Positions 1 through 12,815 of a stretch of 64,000 nucleotides of DNA are shown piece after piece (the stretch's first letter is position 1; the number at the start of each line of letters is the position of its first letter). The stretch covers positions 7,177,297 through 7,241,296 of the forward strand of contig NW_006499364.1 in NCBI RefSeq assembly GCF_000471905.2, given 5' to 3'. Origin of the DNA: Amborella trichopoda. Taxonomy: Eukaryota; Streptophyta; Magnoliopsida; Amborellales; Amborellaceae. The position numbers were made by a program, and so were the translations under genes. The notes beneath the pieces were generated by a model. It was given only the letters and a program-made list of their open reading frames with translations, was not told the DNA's origin and ran no database searches.

Positions 1-194
1 ATAACAAGAGGCCAGGACCTATGTGGGGACCTATATCAACCTAGCCGCATTTCAATAGTTAGGAACCCACTCTCAAGCCAAGTCTGCCCGGAATCAGACT
101 AGATCAAAAGTTTTCATGTGCTTGCTTTCTTTTTTTCTGATCGGTTAATCTTAGATTCCAGTCCGGACAGGCTTTTGGTCCAAGCTGGAGCTTT

Positions 195-786
195 TGGGTC
201 CAAGTTCAGGCTTATACCCAGCCTAGCCCAGGTCTGAACCAGGTTTCAGCTCGGTCCGAACCTAAGCCCCCTCTTGGTCAGAGCCGAAGGCTCATTCCTA
301 GCTCATCTTTGATCCAGTCCAAGTCCACGCCTGGTCTGATCATTAAAACTCTCTGGGTCCAAGTCCAAGCTTGTACCCAGCCTAGCCTAGGTCCGAACTA
401 GGTTCACACCTATGTCCGAACCTAGGCCCCTCTTGGTCCGAGCTAAAAGCTCGTTCCTAACTCATCTTTGATCCATTCCCGGTCCACGTCTGGTCTGATC
501 ATTAAAATTCTCTGGGCCTAAGTTCAGGCTTATACCCAGCCTAGCCCAGTTTCGAACTCGGTTCACACCTAGGTTCGAACCTAGGCCCCTTCTTGGTCAG
601 AGCCAAGGGCTCGTGCCGAAACCAACTTTGATCCGGTCCGGGTCCACACTCGGTATGGTTATCATAACCCTCTAGGTCCAAGCCTAAGCTTGCACCCAGC
701 TCAGTCCAAGTCCGGACCAAGTTTGCACCCAGGTCCGAACTTAAACCCACTCTTGGCCCAAGCCGAGACTCGGACTTACCTTGTCT
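195..786. repeat. Tandem array, about 158-bp unit, 4 copies
   Basis: Four consecutive copies begin near 195, 353, 512 and 671. They share blocks such as CCCAGCCTAGCCCAGGTC, a GGTTC-rich middle and a CATCTTTGATCC block near the end. The last copy is shorter. The copies are visibly diverged. The array lies in the leader of the gypsy fossil. The small reading frame on the minus strand here is only a by-product of the repeat. Confidence 0.85.
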
Positions 787-1349
787 AGATCTTTGTCTAG
801 GTTCTAGTATAGGTCTAAGCTTAGAGTTACCTCTAGGGTTGGTTTAGGCTTACTCTAGTTCAGAGTCTAAACCAAAACCCTTTGAGTCTATATTCCAAGC
901 TAATTTTAGCCTAGTTGTCACTCAAGGTTGGCCCTTAAAGTCAGGTTATGTCTACCCTAGGTCATCGAGTCTAGATCTTACCCAAGTTTAATTTTAAGAC
1001 CCTGCCAAGGGCGATCACCATGTCAGTCACCCAAGGCGATTATGATGACCGCTCCACGGCTGACTCTAAGCCGAGTTTACCACCTTTGGTGACCTCCAGC
1101 CTCATAATCCCTTCTTCCCTCTACGGATCCAGAGCCTGAGTAAGTCCAAGAATATTGCTCGGTGATCACTGTCAAGAAGCCACGGTCTCGAGACCGTCAA
1201 GAGCCGGTCCTCACACGGTCGGCGTACAAGCCTCTAGTCTAGTCGGGGCATACTGAGACCCTGTAGACCAATTTGGCTCATACGACTCGCCAACCCCGGC
1301 AATCCACTACCCCACCTGGCTCTGACCTTCCAGAAGAAGCGGTCAGTGT

Positions 1350-3930
1350 CATGGTGATCGACGAGCCGGACGATGCTTAAGAAGAGCAGATGAACAGGTT
1401 TGACGTAATGATGCAGTCCATCCTCGAAAAGATGGAACGCTTATAAGCCTCCAGGTCCCCTTCTTCTCACCATGAGACCGATCCCCCGTCCAGTCTCCCA
1501 AGACAGCTCTGCTTCCTGCATGGTTTCTCCAGCTGATATAGACGCCATGGTGACTCACAGTCTCAAGAAAAAGGTCCCGGGCATGCAAGAGGCCCCGCTT
1601 TACCAAAAGACGTACCCCTCATACGGTACTACCAAAAAGGGAAGCTCCCCCTGTTCAACGGTACTACATCCCCTCACCAGTATACTACTCACTTCCAAGC
1701 TGCTTGTCGAGAGACGGCAACTGACGGGTGACTCCTCCTCCATCAGTTCTTCGAGACTCTTGAAAGGCCAGCCTTCTAATGGTATGCTCGGCTACCTCCA
1801 AACTCGGTGCACACCTGGCAAGAAATGGAGCAACTACAAAGTCCAAAGGAACATGGGGACCATCGAGCTCCTCACTTTGACTCAAGACCCTAGAGAGCCG
1901 GTTCACAAGTTCATTGCCCGATGGAGAGAGTTGTCCCATGACCGAAAAAGAAGTAATTCAAACCTGTATACGGAATATGTTGCTCGAGATCGCCCTGAAT
2001 GTCGAGGCCTCCAATCTACCCTCCATGTCAGAGCTCATCTCTAAAGCAATTCATATTGAGGGTCTGTCCAAGCACAATGGCGGATCTCGTTAGCAACCCT
2101 CCAGCTTGAATTCTTGCTCCAACAGTCGAGGCAACCAACAAAAAGTTGTGATCAGTGCGGCCGTCACCGTGACTGACACTAATAAAGCCGCCCCTAGAAC
2201 CTTGGACCTCTCCGAGGCACAAACACCTCAGGCTGGGGAAAAACAGCAGTCCTACAATAAGGTCCCGCCCCCTAAAAACATAAATCGAAGTGACTTCTGG
2301 ATCCAGCACTAGAATAAGGTGTACCCCTTCGATAAAGAGTGGGTTCCTGCACTGCTTCGACTACTACTGGAGCAAAACATGATCCAACTGTCGAAGGTCA
2401 ACACTCCAGAACAAGCTGGACAGGAGACACATGAGAGGTACTGCGTCTATCACATGAAAGTAGGCCACCCACTCAAGACTATTATAAGCTCAAAGACACT
2501 ATCAATGCCCTTATGAACAAGGGTCAGATAAAGCTCGAAGAGTTAAAGAAAGTGTTCGGGGCAACTGAGGCCTCTCAAATAGTGACAATCCAAGAAGATG
2601 ATGGAGTACCCGCTATCCTCCGTGCACTATTTTCCATAATGCTCGAAGAGGGACATATCACACCAAAGACGACAAGGCAGCCCAAGTTCCTGCCTCCAAG
2701 AACTGAGAACCTCTAGTGCGCATATCACCAGACACGAGGCCATGACCTGAGGTAATGCACTGGCTTTCATGAGCTCTTAGCGAATAAGATGTAGACACCC
2801 TCAAGCCCTCTTCCACTAGTGCAAGAAGAACTACTGAAGCAAGCCTCGGGAAGCGCTGAGCTATACCCTTTGTAGGCCCTCTTCAAGGCGATGCTCCAAC
2901 AGGGCCCTGTCACTCCTAAGCCCGTAAGGCAGCCGAGGCATCTTGCCCAAGGAACAGGAAACCTCTAATGCCCATATCACCAAGTATGGGCCCACGAGCT
3001 GAAAGAATGCTCTAGGTTCGAAGTTATAGTCACTGAGAAGGTACAGGAAGGCCGCATCGTTTGCGCCATTCTCTTAGAGCGCTTCCAAGCCGTCACTCCC
3101 ATCCAAGAGGAAATCCTACAACATGTCCCTTACGAGCATACACTGGACCCTTTAGAGCCCTCGACTTCTCAGCCTTGGGAAGTCTACCATGAATGAAGTA
3201 GGCTCAAATCCCTGAAGCGTGAGGGAGTCCACCAAGCTAAAACTATTCATCAACCCGATAGGGCGGACTAAACACCTTCTCAAGGATATAGAAGGAGACG
3301 AGCACCCAGGTCAGCTCGCCGAAGGAATCGTCTTCCTCAGTCACCAATCGAGGACAAATTTCTTGGGCCTCTTCCACCACTGCCAACCTTACAGGACTTC
3401 ATCCCTGGCGCAACTCGCCTTATCATGTCGTCCAATCAGACGGACGTCCTTGAGTCATCAACAGCTCGAGAGTCGTTCAATACAGGTGACGATGCTAAAA
3501 GCACCCCACAACGGTCAAATCCAGGGCAAGACCAAAAATACCCCCTGCACACTTTCAATTCTGGCGACGACGTAAAAAGCTCATCTTTTATTTTTTCCAC
3601 AAGTGCAACTCAACAGTGCCCAAATTTCGACACTCTAAATAGAGAGCTCGGAGGCACCAGCCTCAGCAGGTCGCAATGGAAGTGCCTAAGAAAGATGCTG
3701 GCCCAAGCGGCTGGAACCGACGCCTTGTCAACCTAAGCCAAAACCGAGCCATCTTCAAGCTTCTATTCCAAAGAGGCCTCCCATATGGTGCAGATCTTGG
3801 AAGTACCATTCAGCATAGGGAAAATGAGCCTAAGATCAGAGAAGAAGCTATAGCCCACAACCTGCTCAAGCTCACCCGAAAGCTCCTGAAGGCCTGGGTA
3901 CTGCAGATTTTGGCTTGGAAACTCTAGCCG
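1350..3930 (+). pseudogene. Degenerate gag of the gypsy fossil
   Basis: Around 1850-1950 the translation carries a Retrotrans_gag signature: a TLTQDPREPVHKFIARWREL segment, the conserved block in which a basic 'R-E-x-V-x-x-F-I-x-R-W' run ends the core fold. Downstream there are three cysteine/histidine clusters of the C-x2-H..GH-x-L type, near 2440, 2715 and 2985, reminiscent of the zinc-knuckle-like clusters of Ogre/Tat gag proteins. The rest (3219-3930) is low-similarity polar sequence. The coding zone is broken many times and lies in a fossil element. Confidence 0.6.
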
Positions 3931-4169
3931 AGAAACTCTTGATGGAAGGTCGGGCTCTCTTTCCCTCTAAAAAAATCTCTGCAACAGTTTTACCCTACGG
4001 TAAAATAGTGAAATGGTGATTTTCCCTTTTTATACTTAACAATGTCGCAAACTGCCCCTCACAAATTTGGAATGATACGTCAGTCCTTGCCTCTAGACGG
4101 CGATAGGTCCAGACCGGGAGGGGTCAAGCTCGAGACCTGAGTACGAACTACTGCCCCCTATGCCTCATG

Positions 4170-4735
4170 AGCATGTTGTTATCCCTATGCTTTATCGTTG
4201 CGCTCTTCGTCAATGAGTTATTGCCGAGCGCTTCATTAAGGAGTTATCGTCGCCCGCTTCGACAAGGAGTTATCGACACGCGCTTCGTCAAGGAGTTATC
4301 GCCCCGCTCTTCGTCAAGGAGTTATCGCCACGCGCTTCATCAAGGAGCTATCACCGCGCTTCATCAAGGAGCTATCGTCGTTTGCTTCGTCAAGGAGCTA
4401 TTGCCGGGCGCTTTTTCAAGGAGCTATCGCCGTACGCTTCGTCAAGGAGCTATCATTATCATTACACGCTTCGTCAAGGATCTATCACCGTGCGCTTTGG
4501 AGCTATATCACCGCACGCTTCATCAAGGAGTTATCATTGCGTGCTTCGTCAAGGAGCTATCACCGCACGCTTCGTCAAGGAGTTATCATCGTGCGCTTCG
4601 TCAAAGAGCTATCACCGCGCGCTTCGTTAAGGAGCTATCGTCATGCGCTTTGTCAAGGAGCTATCGTCACGCGCTTCGTGAAGGAGTTATCACTGCACGC
4701 TACGTCAAGGAGCTAACACCGCATGCCTCACTAAG
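4170..4735. repeat. 26-bp tandem array, about 20 copies
   Basis: A unit built on GCTTCGTCAAGGAGYTATC plus a short variable GC-rich tail repeats at about 26-bp spacing (for example starts near 4571, 4597 and 4623). The open frames of 82-191 residues here translate the repeat (R-S-Y-R-H..) and are not genes. It is the first of several arrays in the 3' part of the gypsy fossil. Confidence 0.9.
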
Positions 4736-4924
4736 TGATTAACGCCATGTGCTTCACTCAAGGTCTAACGCAACATGCACCATTCAAGACCTAGTGTCGT
4801 GTGCATGCCATGGCATTCCCATCTGGACCATCGTCTGGCCTCCTCAGGAAGTTCATTCCCTACACCACAACCTCACTCCTCAGGGAGTCGAGTCTCCAAT
4901 AACGGCTCTATTCCCCGTGGAGTC

Positions 4925-5690
4925 ACATTCCCTATCCATCACAATGGTCCGTTGTATGACCTTAAACTGCTTAGCCTTGGTCCGCTGCATGACCTTAAAC
5001 TGCATAGCCATGGTCTACATTGCATGATCTTAAACTGCATAGCCATGGTCCGTGCTACATGACCTTAAACTGCATAGCCATGGTCTGTGATGCATGACCT
5101 TAAACTGCATAACCTTGGTCTGTGCTGCATGACTGCATAGCTTTGGCCCGTGTTGTATGACCGTAAACTACACAGCCTTGGTTCACGCTGCATGACCTTA
5201 AACTGCATAGTCATGGTCTGTGTTGCATGACCTTAAATTGCACAGCCATGGTCCATGCTGCATGACCTTAAACTGCATAGCCATGGTCTGTGCTGCATGA
5301 CCTTAAACTGCATAGTCATGGTCCGTGTTGCATGACCTCAAACTGCATAGCCATGGTCTAGGTTCACGACCCTAAACTCCATGGTCCAAACTATATGACC
5401 ATAAACTGTAGCGGACGTCTAATTGCACGACCTTAAACTGCATGGTCCTCGTTGCATGACTCTAAACTGCACGATCATGGTCTAGCTGTATGACCTTAAA
5501 CCACAGTGCACGTTCAGGCCGCATGACGTTAAAAGGTTTAGTACCATGGTCCAAACTACATGACCTTAAAGCTGTAGCAAAGGTCTAGTTCCACGACCTT
5601 AAACTGCATGGTCCTAACTGCATGACTTTAAACTGCATAGCCATGGTCCAAGCTGCAAGACCTTAAAACTGTAACGCACGGCGCAACAAA
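4925..5690. repeat. About 35-bp tandem array, about 20 copies, with outliers to 6770
   Basis: The unit contains GCATGACCTTAAACTGCATAG followed by CCATGGTCYRTG; spacing is about 35 bp around 5041-5076. Single or paired diverged units recur at 6140-6330 and 6690-6770, separated by other sequence rich in AGTCACATT-type blocks. The outliers suggest the array was once longer and has been interrupted. Confidence 0.88.
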
Positions 5691-6781
5691 TAGTTCATAC
5701 ACATAACTTTAACTAGATGGACCGCCTCTTCGCTATGTGTATTTCATCAATATCCCCAGTGGAGTTAGGTGTATGCAAAAAAAAAAAAAGAGCCGCGCTT
5801 ACCCCTTCAACCCCAGAGGGTCTGTTTCCACCAACATCCCCCAATAGGAGTCACATCTTATTACGACCCAATATTCCCAGGGAGTTAAGGTCATTCTTAT
5901 CTTTTCAACCCCCAATGGGGTTGCATTTGTGCTCCAGCATGTCATTCTCAACAGAGTTACATGCACACCATTACTCATCATCCATAAGGAGTCACACTTA
6001 CCCTCTTAATCCCCAGTAAAGTTTTCTTCTTCTTGCCACTTCTCTAAATCTCTCTACTTGTGTATAGCCTTAACTATCTTTATCCCCAAGGAGTCAGATT
6101 GCTATCCACAGACCTATCCCCCATGCAGCTTAACCTACATGGCGATCCACACAATGGTCCGTTCTGCATGACCTTAAACTTCACAGCCATGTTCCAAATG
6201 CATGACCTTAAACTGCATGGTCCTAGATGCACGACTCTAAACTGCATGACCACGGTCCAGCAGTATGACCTTAAACCATAATGCACATTCTAACCGTATG
6301 ATGTTAAACTGCTTTTCCCAGGTCCAGGAGGCATGACCTTAAAGATGCCCCCACATGTACGCACACACTATTTGTGCGCATCTTTAAGCATGCCTTCCCT
6401 AACTGACCCATTCGTGCGTGCACACCACCTTCATTACTTCCCCAGTGTGTCCATCCACTTCATCACCATCATCCATCATTCCTCAGTGAGCTTTAAGCAC
6501 ACTCAGAAAATGACGAACCATTCCACCATCCATACTAGCTATCAGCTAGTCGGTCACCACTTTTCACCGACCTTTCATCATCTTCCATCTTTCATAAGCA
6601 GCCTCGTGCCATTCCCCAAAGTGAGTCAAAACCACCACCATGCTCACTTCATGGCCTCCACAAACTGTCATTCATCACCACCACAGTCTAGTTGTATGAC
6701 CTTAAACTGCAGTATACATCCTATCCGCATGACGTTAAAAGGCTTCGCACAGGTCTCGAAGGCATAACCCTAAACACGCTT

Positions 6782-8150
6782 TCACAAAAAAAGGGGCATG
6801 GTGTACACCTGGACAAGGGAACGTCATGAGTAAAAGTGACGAATGGGCATGGTCACGAAACCATGAGTAAAAAAGTTTTGTGTAAAAAAAACCCAGGCAC
6901 GGTGAAAACCCCAAAAGGGCACCATGAGCAAAAATAGATGAAAAGGGTGGACATGGTCGCAAGGTCATGGGTAAAAGAGCCCAATAATAAAGGAAGTTGG
7001 TGAAAACCGTCTTTATGGCGCCACTTCCCCTATTTAAGTGAAAACTTGCAAAGGGCGCTTGGATCAACAAAATATGTTGACGCAGCATCACAAGCTCAAC
7101 TGGCACCTAATTGCCAAAACAAGCATAATTCTGACTAATGAGGTCTACGCAAAATCCTCAACTGCCAGCATCCAATCACAACGCAAAATGGCTCACTTGA
7201 GAGTGAGAGCCTCATAAGATTTCCTACACTTCCCCTCTAAAAACAACAAGAGTCCTTGAGGGTGAGGATGACAACCGAAAGATCCCTCTAAAATGCTAAA
7301 GATCCCCACGAAGGCAAGAAACTAACAAAGCTAGAGCCCAACCTGTCGAAGACTTCAGGGTTATTCCTTGCCATCAGATCGCCTTGCCAAAAACCTTCCT
7401 TAGCTGACAAGCCCAGATCTTCGGGACATGCCCATATAACACCCTCGACTGGACCCGACAGGATGTGGCCCACGAGGCCGCCTTGTCAAAATTCTCCCTA
7501 GTCGACACGCTCAGATCTTTGGGATAGGACAAAAACCCCCGACTGGACCCCGCTAGATGGAACCTACAAAGATACCATGGTCATCAAAAGCAAACCTGGT
7601 GTAGCAGCAAATAATGCCGACCAAAGGTTCATAGCACTTGGCCGCCAGATAGGGCCGATCCTGACCAATGAGGTCCCTACAAAATCCTCAAGCTGTCAGA
7701 ATCGTAAATAGTCCCTTGAGGGTGAGGACTTCTACAGATCCCTCGAAAGTCTCTTCTCCCCTAAAGTCTCCACGGATGGACATGTACATAGCATCCAAAC
7801 ATCTGAGCATCCTTTTCAAATGTTGTCCCTCTCGCTTCTCTCGAAGAACAACATTCAATAGGGCTAGCTGTTTGAAGACATTTTTCAGCACCTTGGTCCC
7901 CGATGCAGAATAAAGGGAGAAGCCAGTCAATAAAGCCTAATAAACAGTGGAAATTCTGACAATATCATAATGGCTCCAAAACTGGTCAAGATCTTTATGA
8001 GGATTTCTAAAAGTCTCCTACCAAGTTTCATCGCATTCTGACATGTCTAAGGCAGTGCAGATTGAGAAACAGTTTCGGCAGAATCAGCCTCTAGCACCCT
8101 AAAACTGACCCTATAAGTAGAACTATGTTTTCGGTGCATCAAATTATTGT
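6782..8150 (+). repeat. LTR-like tail of the gypsy fossil with an internal diverged duplication
   Basis: A purine run (ACAAAAAAAGGGGCA, 6782-6796) is followed by TGGTGTACACC, the arrangement expected of a polypurine tract and LTR start. A TATTTAA box lies near 7027. Two diverged copies of one segment follow (about 7120-7300 and 7660-7760, both with CTTGAGGGTGAGGA), as do two copies of a CTGGACCC-containing stretch (7340-7465 and 7466-7560). I cannot confirm the LTR because the partner copy is not in the window. Confidence 0.35.
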
Positions 8151-8239
8151 GGGACCACCGCCATTGAATCTTATACGGTTGAAAACCCCCATGAGTCAAA
8201 TATCAACTTAAATGAACATTCTAGGAATAAGTTATAGGC

Positions 8240-10796
8240 AAAAGAACGAATAGGAGGAACCACACGCTATTCCCGTGCGGCCCCTGCAACTCAACTCCAT
8301 TGAAGGGTCAATCACGAATAGTGACTTTCGACACACATATCTCACCTGTCTTGACTTGGATCTCGCACAAATTTTGTGAGCACATTCGTCTCGTTAAGAC
8401 GAGCATTTCGATATGTGGCACGTCCCGCGACAACGCCCGAGCGCGAAGAAAAGCTAAAGACAAATTGCTGATCTGTGAAGAAAGTTGCAGGAAAATCAGA
8501 GCCGCTCGTGAGCCCGATCGACGTGAAACCAGTTCCATCGCGTGCATAAAGTCTAAGGGTATCTCTAGTCCAAACTCCGTACACGATGAACAATTGGATT
8601 CCGTGCACGAAGCCGGTGAAGTGACTACAAATTTCGAAACCGAATTCCAGATTCCGACCAAAACTCCAAAGTTGCAAAATCTTCGTTCGGACACAGAATC
8701 AAGCTATGTTTGTTACCACGCGATCATGACAGCATGCTCAATGTGATCTAGTGAAGCAATCACAGAAAAACATCAAGGAATGAGCACATTATCAATCTGA
8801 AGTTCAAGATTCATCCAAATTTTAAGAGACATGATCGTGTCCTAAAAATATGATCCATGACTCGAAATTGGTATCAAATCGATTGCCATGCTGAGCCCTA
8901 CAAGAAAACAATTGTCTTTCGATCAAACGGGCATCAGAACAACCCCGGATCATCCATAAAAAATCATGTACGTTCTAGGGCAACATAGGGACAGTTTTAA
9001 AATTCCACAAATTGTTAAGAAGGGGCAAATCTGTCATTTTACACCCTATTTTCTTATTTCTTTTAATTCAATTAAATCTTAATTTCCAGCAATTAGGTTT
9101 AATTTTGATCAATCCACCCATGTTTGGGCACAACTCTATATATACTACGTACTATCAATGTACACAAGAGGCTTGAACCCTTTGCCAAAAGAGAATTTTT
9201 ACTTAATAGAATTCCCTTTCTTTCTTATTGTTGTTGGGTCACGTTTGGAAAGAGAGAGGAAGGAGAGAGAAACTTTTGGAACAATACCCCTAAGCTCAAG
9301 GTAAATTTTTCTCTCTTCTTTTCTTTTCTTTCATTTTCCTCTTCTTTTTCTTCTTCTCTGTCTTCTTCTTCTTTTTCTTCTTTGTCTGAACTCCTCGCAC
9401 GGCGGTGGCAGTGCCATGCATGCCTCTTTCTTCTCTTTTCTCCCTCCTGTGGTTTCATAGATTGTGCATGGCGATGACAGCGCCATGTGCAAACTGCTTG
9501 CCCCTTCTGTTTGTTCATCTTTATCTCTCAGCGAGGATCGCAGATGGAGCTGCTCATCACCGTACACAGAGGTGTCCTCGATGTCTCAGTGAAGAGCACA
9601 GACGACGAAACTTATTACCGCCCACAGGGGTCTCCTCTTGTTGCATGCCTATCGCAGACGGCGATGCCAATTGCTGCCCGTGAGGGGTTGCGGCAACACC
9701 TATCGCCCGGTGACTATCGTCGTACACGAGCTTCCTTCGCACACCCGGTGCCTATCGCCATCTGCGAGCTTTCTTCATGCACTCGATGCCTGCCTCCGTC
9801 CGCGAGCTTTCTTTGTGCGCTTGGTACCTATCGCCCTCCGCGAGCTTTCTTCGTGCGCTCGGTGCTTATCGTCGTCCGCTAGTTTTCTTTGTGCGCTTGG
9901 TGCCTATCGCCGTCCATAAGCTTTCTTCATGCGCTCGATGCCTATCGTCGTCTGCGAGCTTCCTCCGTGCGCTCGACGCCAATCGTAGTTCTTCGTGTGC
10001 TCGGTGCTTATCGCCATCCGCGAGCTTCCTCCGTGTTCTTGGTGCCTATCGTCGTCCGTGAATCACTGTGCACAGTCTCCTCTCTGCGTCCCACAACTAT
10101 CATTGTGCGCTTCACAAGAAGTTATCGCTACCCACGAAGGGACGTGCTGCCTTCTTGAGTTGCCCATGGCGATGCCTAACGCCGCCTGTAGTTCACTTCC
10201 CTTTTTTCCGTGAGCTGCAGTGTCCAGCACCGTCGAGACTTCCTCCCTCTGTTGTCTCGTGCCTTCTTCTCATTCTCTTCCCTTCTCACTTGGCTAAGGG
10301 TAGACTCGGTCTAGCATTGCCATAACGGTCTAGCTGTTGAGTAGTATTGTCGTCGTGCTGGTCCTGAGTATTATGCCTGTCTTGCTGCCACACCAGATTA
10401 AGACAGTCATATCGACCATCGTTTTGAGTAGAATTGTCGTCGCGCCGGTCTAAGTTACTGTGCCCATCTTGCTACCACTCCGAGTCAGTCATTGCACTGG
10501 TCTAGCTATCATGCTAGTCTCGTCTCCTTGTTGAGTCCCCTCTTCTTTTCTCATCTCATTCAAACCCTCTCCTTTTGATCACCCTAACTTCTCACCTTCT
10601 CATCTATATGAAGGTGCATTGCCCTAAGACATAGGTGGGTCCTTCGGCCCACTTGTCTTGCAAATTAAGCATAGTAGTGTTGTGCAGAAAACAAGGAGAT
10701 TGCAGGTCAAGGGACGCGATTCTGAACCAGCTGAAATAGTTAAGGGGCTTTCTGTCGTGATCTAAGAAGGCGCCCAAGCGAGTCAGCTCGAGTAAG
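8240..10796 (+). mobile_element. Probable LTR-retrotransposon LTR/leader sequence, decayed
   Basis: No coding gene is visible. The block has the look of a gypsy LTR: a GC-richer upstream zone (8240-8750), a TATA box (CTATATATAC near 9130-9141), a pyrimidine-rich leader (9300-9390) and the tandem array listed separately. I found no partner LTR and no gag or pol, so the family and borders are uncertain. The open frames of 111-148 residues at 8300-8750 overlap on both strands and show no recognisable protein. Confidence 0.35.
9690..10065. repeat. 38-bp tandem array, about 9-10 copies
   Basis: The unit CGAGCTTTCTTCGTGCGCTC plus GGTGCCTATCGYCGTCCG repeats with about 38-bp spacing. Copies vary by point changes and one is shortened near 9990. 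The several overlapping ORFs here (R-E-L-S-S-C-A-R-C-L-S-type repeats) are translations of the array. Confidence 0.88.
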
Positions 10797-12815
10797 TCAC
10801 GGACCCAGATGATGTTGGTCCCCACCTCACATCCAAAATTCCTCTCTCACTACTTTGACACCTGCCCTTGTTTTATGAACGTGGTTCTCGAGAGAGCGAT
10901 CTCAAGTACCAAGTCTTTCGAACCTGAGACACGTGTCTCCCGATCATCTAGATCCGAGGAGGCGAGATCGAGGCACCTAACCAGAGATTTTAACTAAATT
11001 CTTATTCTAATTCGTTAACTGAGTATTACTCGATCAATTAAGGGTTCAGTTTATCGTTCTGAATCTTTTCTTGAATTCTGCCAATAGTGACATATGTTCA
11101 CAATTCAAATCATAGCTTTCAACCTAACAGGACTTCCAAAACGATTTTAACATGCAACCTTAAGTAAACATTCAGAGCTTTCAAATGGTTGTGGTTCGGA
11201 GTAATTAGACTCCATTTGGTCAGCCAAAATTCATGGCAACAGAGACTAAAATTCAAAGTTTCTGTGAGATCTGTCAACAGTGACATACTGGAACATTTTT
11301 TTAGCATAGCTCCTCATTTACACAGAATTTGGGCAAGGTTAAAACATGAAAATCATAGAAGACTCATGCAGCTATCAAATAACTGTGTTTTTGTGTCATT
11401 TGGACTTCAATAGATCAAGCAAAGTTTTAATACAATAGATGCAATATTTCTGAAAAATTATCACAATCTGCTAATAGTGGCATATGAGCACAAAATGAAA
11501 CACATCTTCTAAACTGTCAAGAATCTTAATTGGCCATAAACCTCAAACCCAAAGTAGACTTAGAGATATTTCTAATGATGGAAATTTGAGGCAATTCTGA
11601 GATCATTTGATAGGTCAACAGAGAGTCACAAAAGCCTCAACTCTCCTTGGAATTCCATAGTCCAGCCATGACACACTTCCAAAATCATCTCCTAACTCTC
11701 AATCTATGCAAGGTAACAACATGAAGCCAATTCTAGCTTAAACTAGACTCACAAGTGTATCAACCCACAAAATTTAAGGGACATCAAAAGGTTTTCAGTG
11801 TTCATTTTCACCATGCAAAAGAAGGCAAACTTTCTGAAGAATGCAGTCATCATTTTTGCACATGCTTATGTTCAAACTAAGGTCAAACGGTGCTTTATTC
11901 ATGTTTTCATGCTCATGGGTCTTCAAGGTAGTGATCTACTTACCTTTGGGTCCCAATGGTGATCCCAATCTCCTTCCACAATCCACTTCACCAAGCTTCT
12001 AAAGCTCTCAAACAATGGCACAAAAGGGCTGAACTTGGGCTCCAAAATGTAAAGTGTAGAGAAAGAAAATGAGACTTTATACTCCAAGGTGCAAGCCTAG
12101 AGTGGCCTTCTAATGGCATGCAGGTTGACAAAAGGCGCACACGGCAGCATGCATCCAACAGGTGGCAATCTTGCTTCATGCACAGCAGTACCCCAAATCA
12201 CGCGCAGTGTTACACCAGCGGCATTGCTCAACTATGCACACGGCGATAGCCTAAACGCACACGACGATAGCCTAAACGCACACGGCGTAAGTCTTTCCTC
12301 TTACATGCTCGTGGTGTTTCTCCCTTACGCGCGCGACATTAGTCCTCCACGTGCGTGGTGTGACTCCTTCATGCGCGCGGCGTTAGTCCTCCACGCGCAC
12401 GGCGTTACTCCTCGACGCGCACCGCGTTACTCCTCCACGTGCACGGCGTTACCCCTCCACGCGCGCGCCGTTTCTCCCTTATGCGCGCAACATTAGTTCT
12501 CCATGCACGCGGCGTTACTCCTTCACAAACGCGGTGTTACTTCTTTCATCTGTTTATGCACGGCGCTGGTCCCTTAGACGCGTGGCACTGCTCCCTTTAC
12601 TTCATAGCCAGCGTTACTCCCTCACTTCACCGACGGCAATGCCTCTCACTCCTACCGAGCGTGTCCTTTCCTTTTCTCTGACTCAGAAAAATCTTGAGTC
12701 GTTACATCATCCCCCCCTTAAAAATATGATTTTGTCCCCAAAATATTGTCTCGATTAATTAAACAACTAGGGGTACTTGTTTCGGATCTCATCTTCTCGT
12801 CAAGATTTCTCACCT
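10797..12815 (-). mobile_element. Ty3/gypsy fossil: end of pol plus LTR, minus strand
   Basis: Reading the minus strand, 12815-12770 encodes a block like the end of chromovirus integrases (EDEIRNKYP), followed by a GGGACAAAATCATATTTTTA / GGGGGGGATGATG stretch typical of the join between pol and the 3' LTR in Tekay/Del-type elements. The LTR would begin TGTAACGACTC at about 12704. It contains a 22-bp array (12200-12560), a TATA box (TATAAA, 12076-12081) and a pyrimidine-rich leader that ends in a splice-donor-like AAAGGTAAGTAG near 11945. The far end near 10797 is approximate. Only the end of pol is left; the element is broken and old. Confidence 0.55.
12200..12560. repeat. GC-rich 22-24 bp tandem array inside the LTR
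   Basis: Repeats of GCGTTACTCCTCCACGYGCACG with variants occupy about 360 bp, roughly 14 copies. The array is rich in CpG and ACGCGY, unlike the AT-rich surroundings. It is in the U3 part of the minus-strand gypsy LTR, upstream of its TATA box, where arrays can hold promoter elements; that role is inference. Confidence 0.8.

Larger units (their letters stand above)
1..8150 (+). mobile_element. Ty3/gypsy LTR-retrotransposon fossil, Tat/Ogre-like, gag part only
   Basis: The block reads on the plus strand as a 5' leader with long tandem repeats, a gag-like coding zone (about 1350-3930), a long stretch of changing tandem arrays (4170-6770), then a purine-rich run (6782-6796) that may be a polypurine tract and an LTR-like tail. 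Plant Tat/Ogre elements are known for large untranslated regions with variable tandem arrays, which fits this order. No protease, reverse transcriptase or integrase motif is visible, so it is either a non-autonomous type or has lost pol. It is clearly broken and looks old. The left end may lie outside the window, and the right border near 8150 is a guess. Confidence 0.55.

Noticed and set aside
4167-4742. 191-residue frame
   Set aside because: Translation of the 26-bp tandem array; no start context or protein character.
4170-5690. CRISPR-like regular repeats
   Set aside because: Plant nuclear context and no unique spacers of constant length; simple tandem arrays.
8300-8746. 148-residue plus frame and 128/111-residue minus frames
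   Set aside because: Open on both strands over the same stretch with no recognisable protein; better explained as LTR sequence.
9487-10213. Several overlapping Cys/Ser/Arg-rich frames
   Set aside because: All follow the 38-bp array; three frames are open at once because the unit is free of stops.
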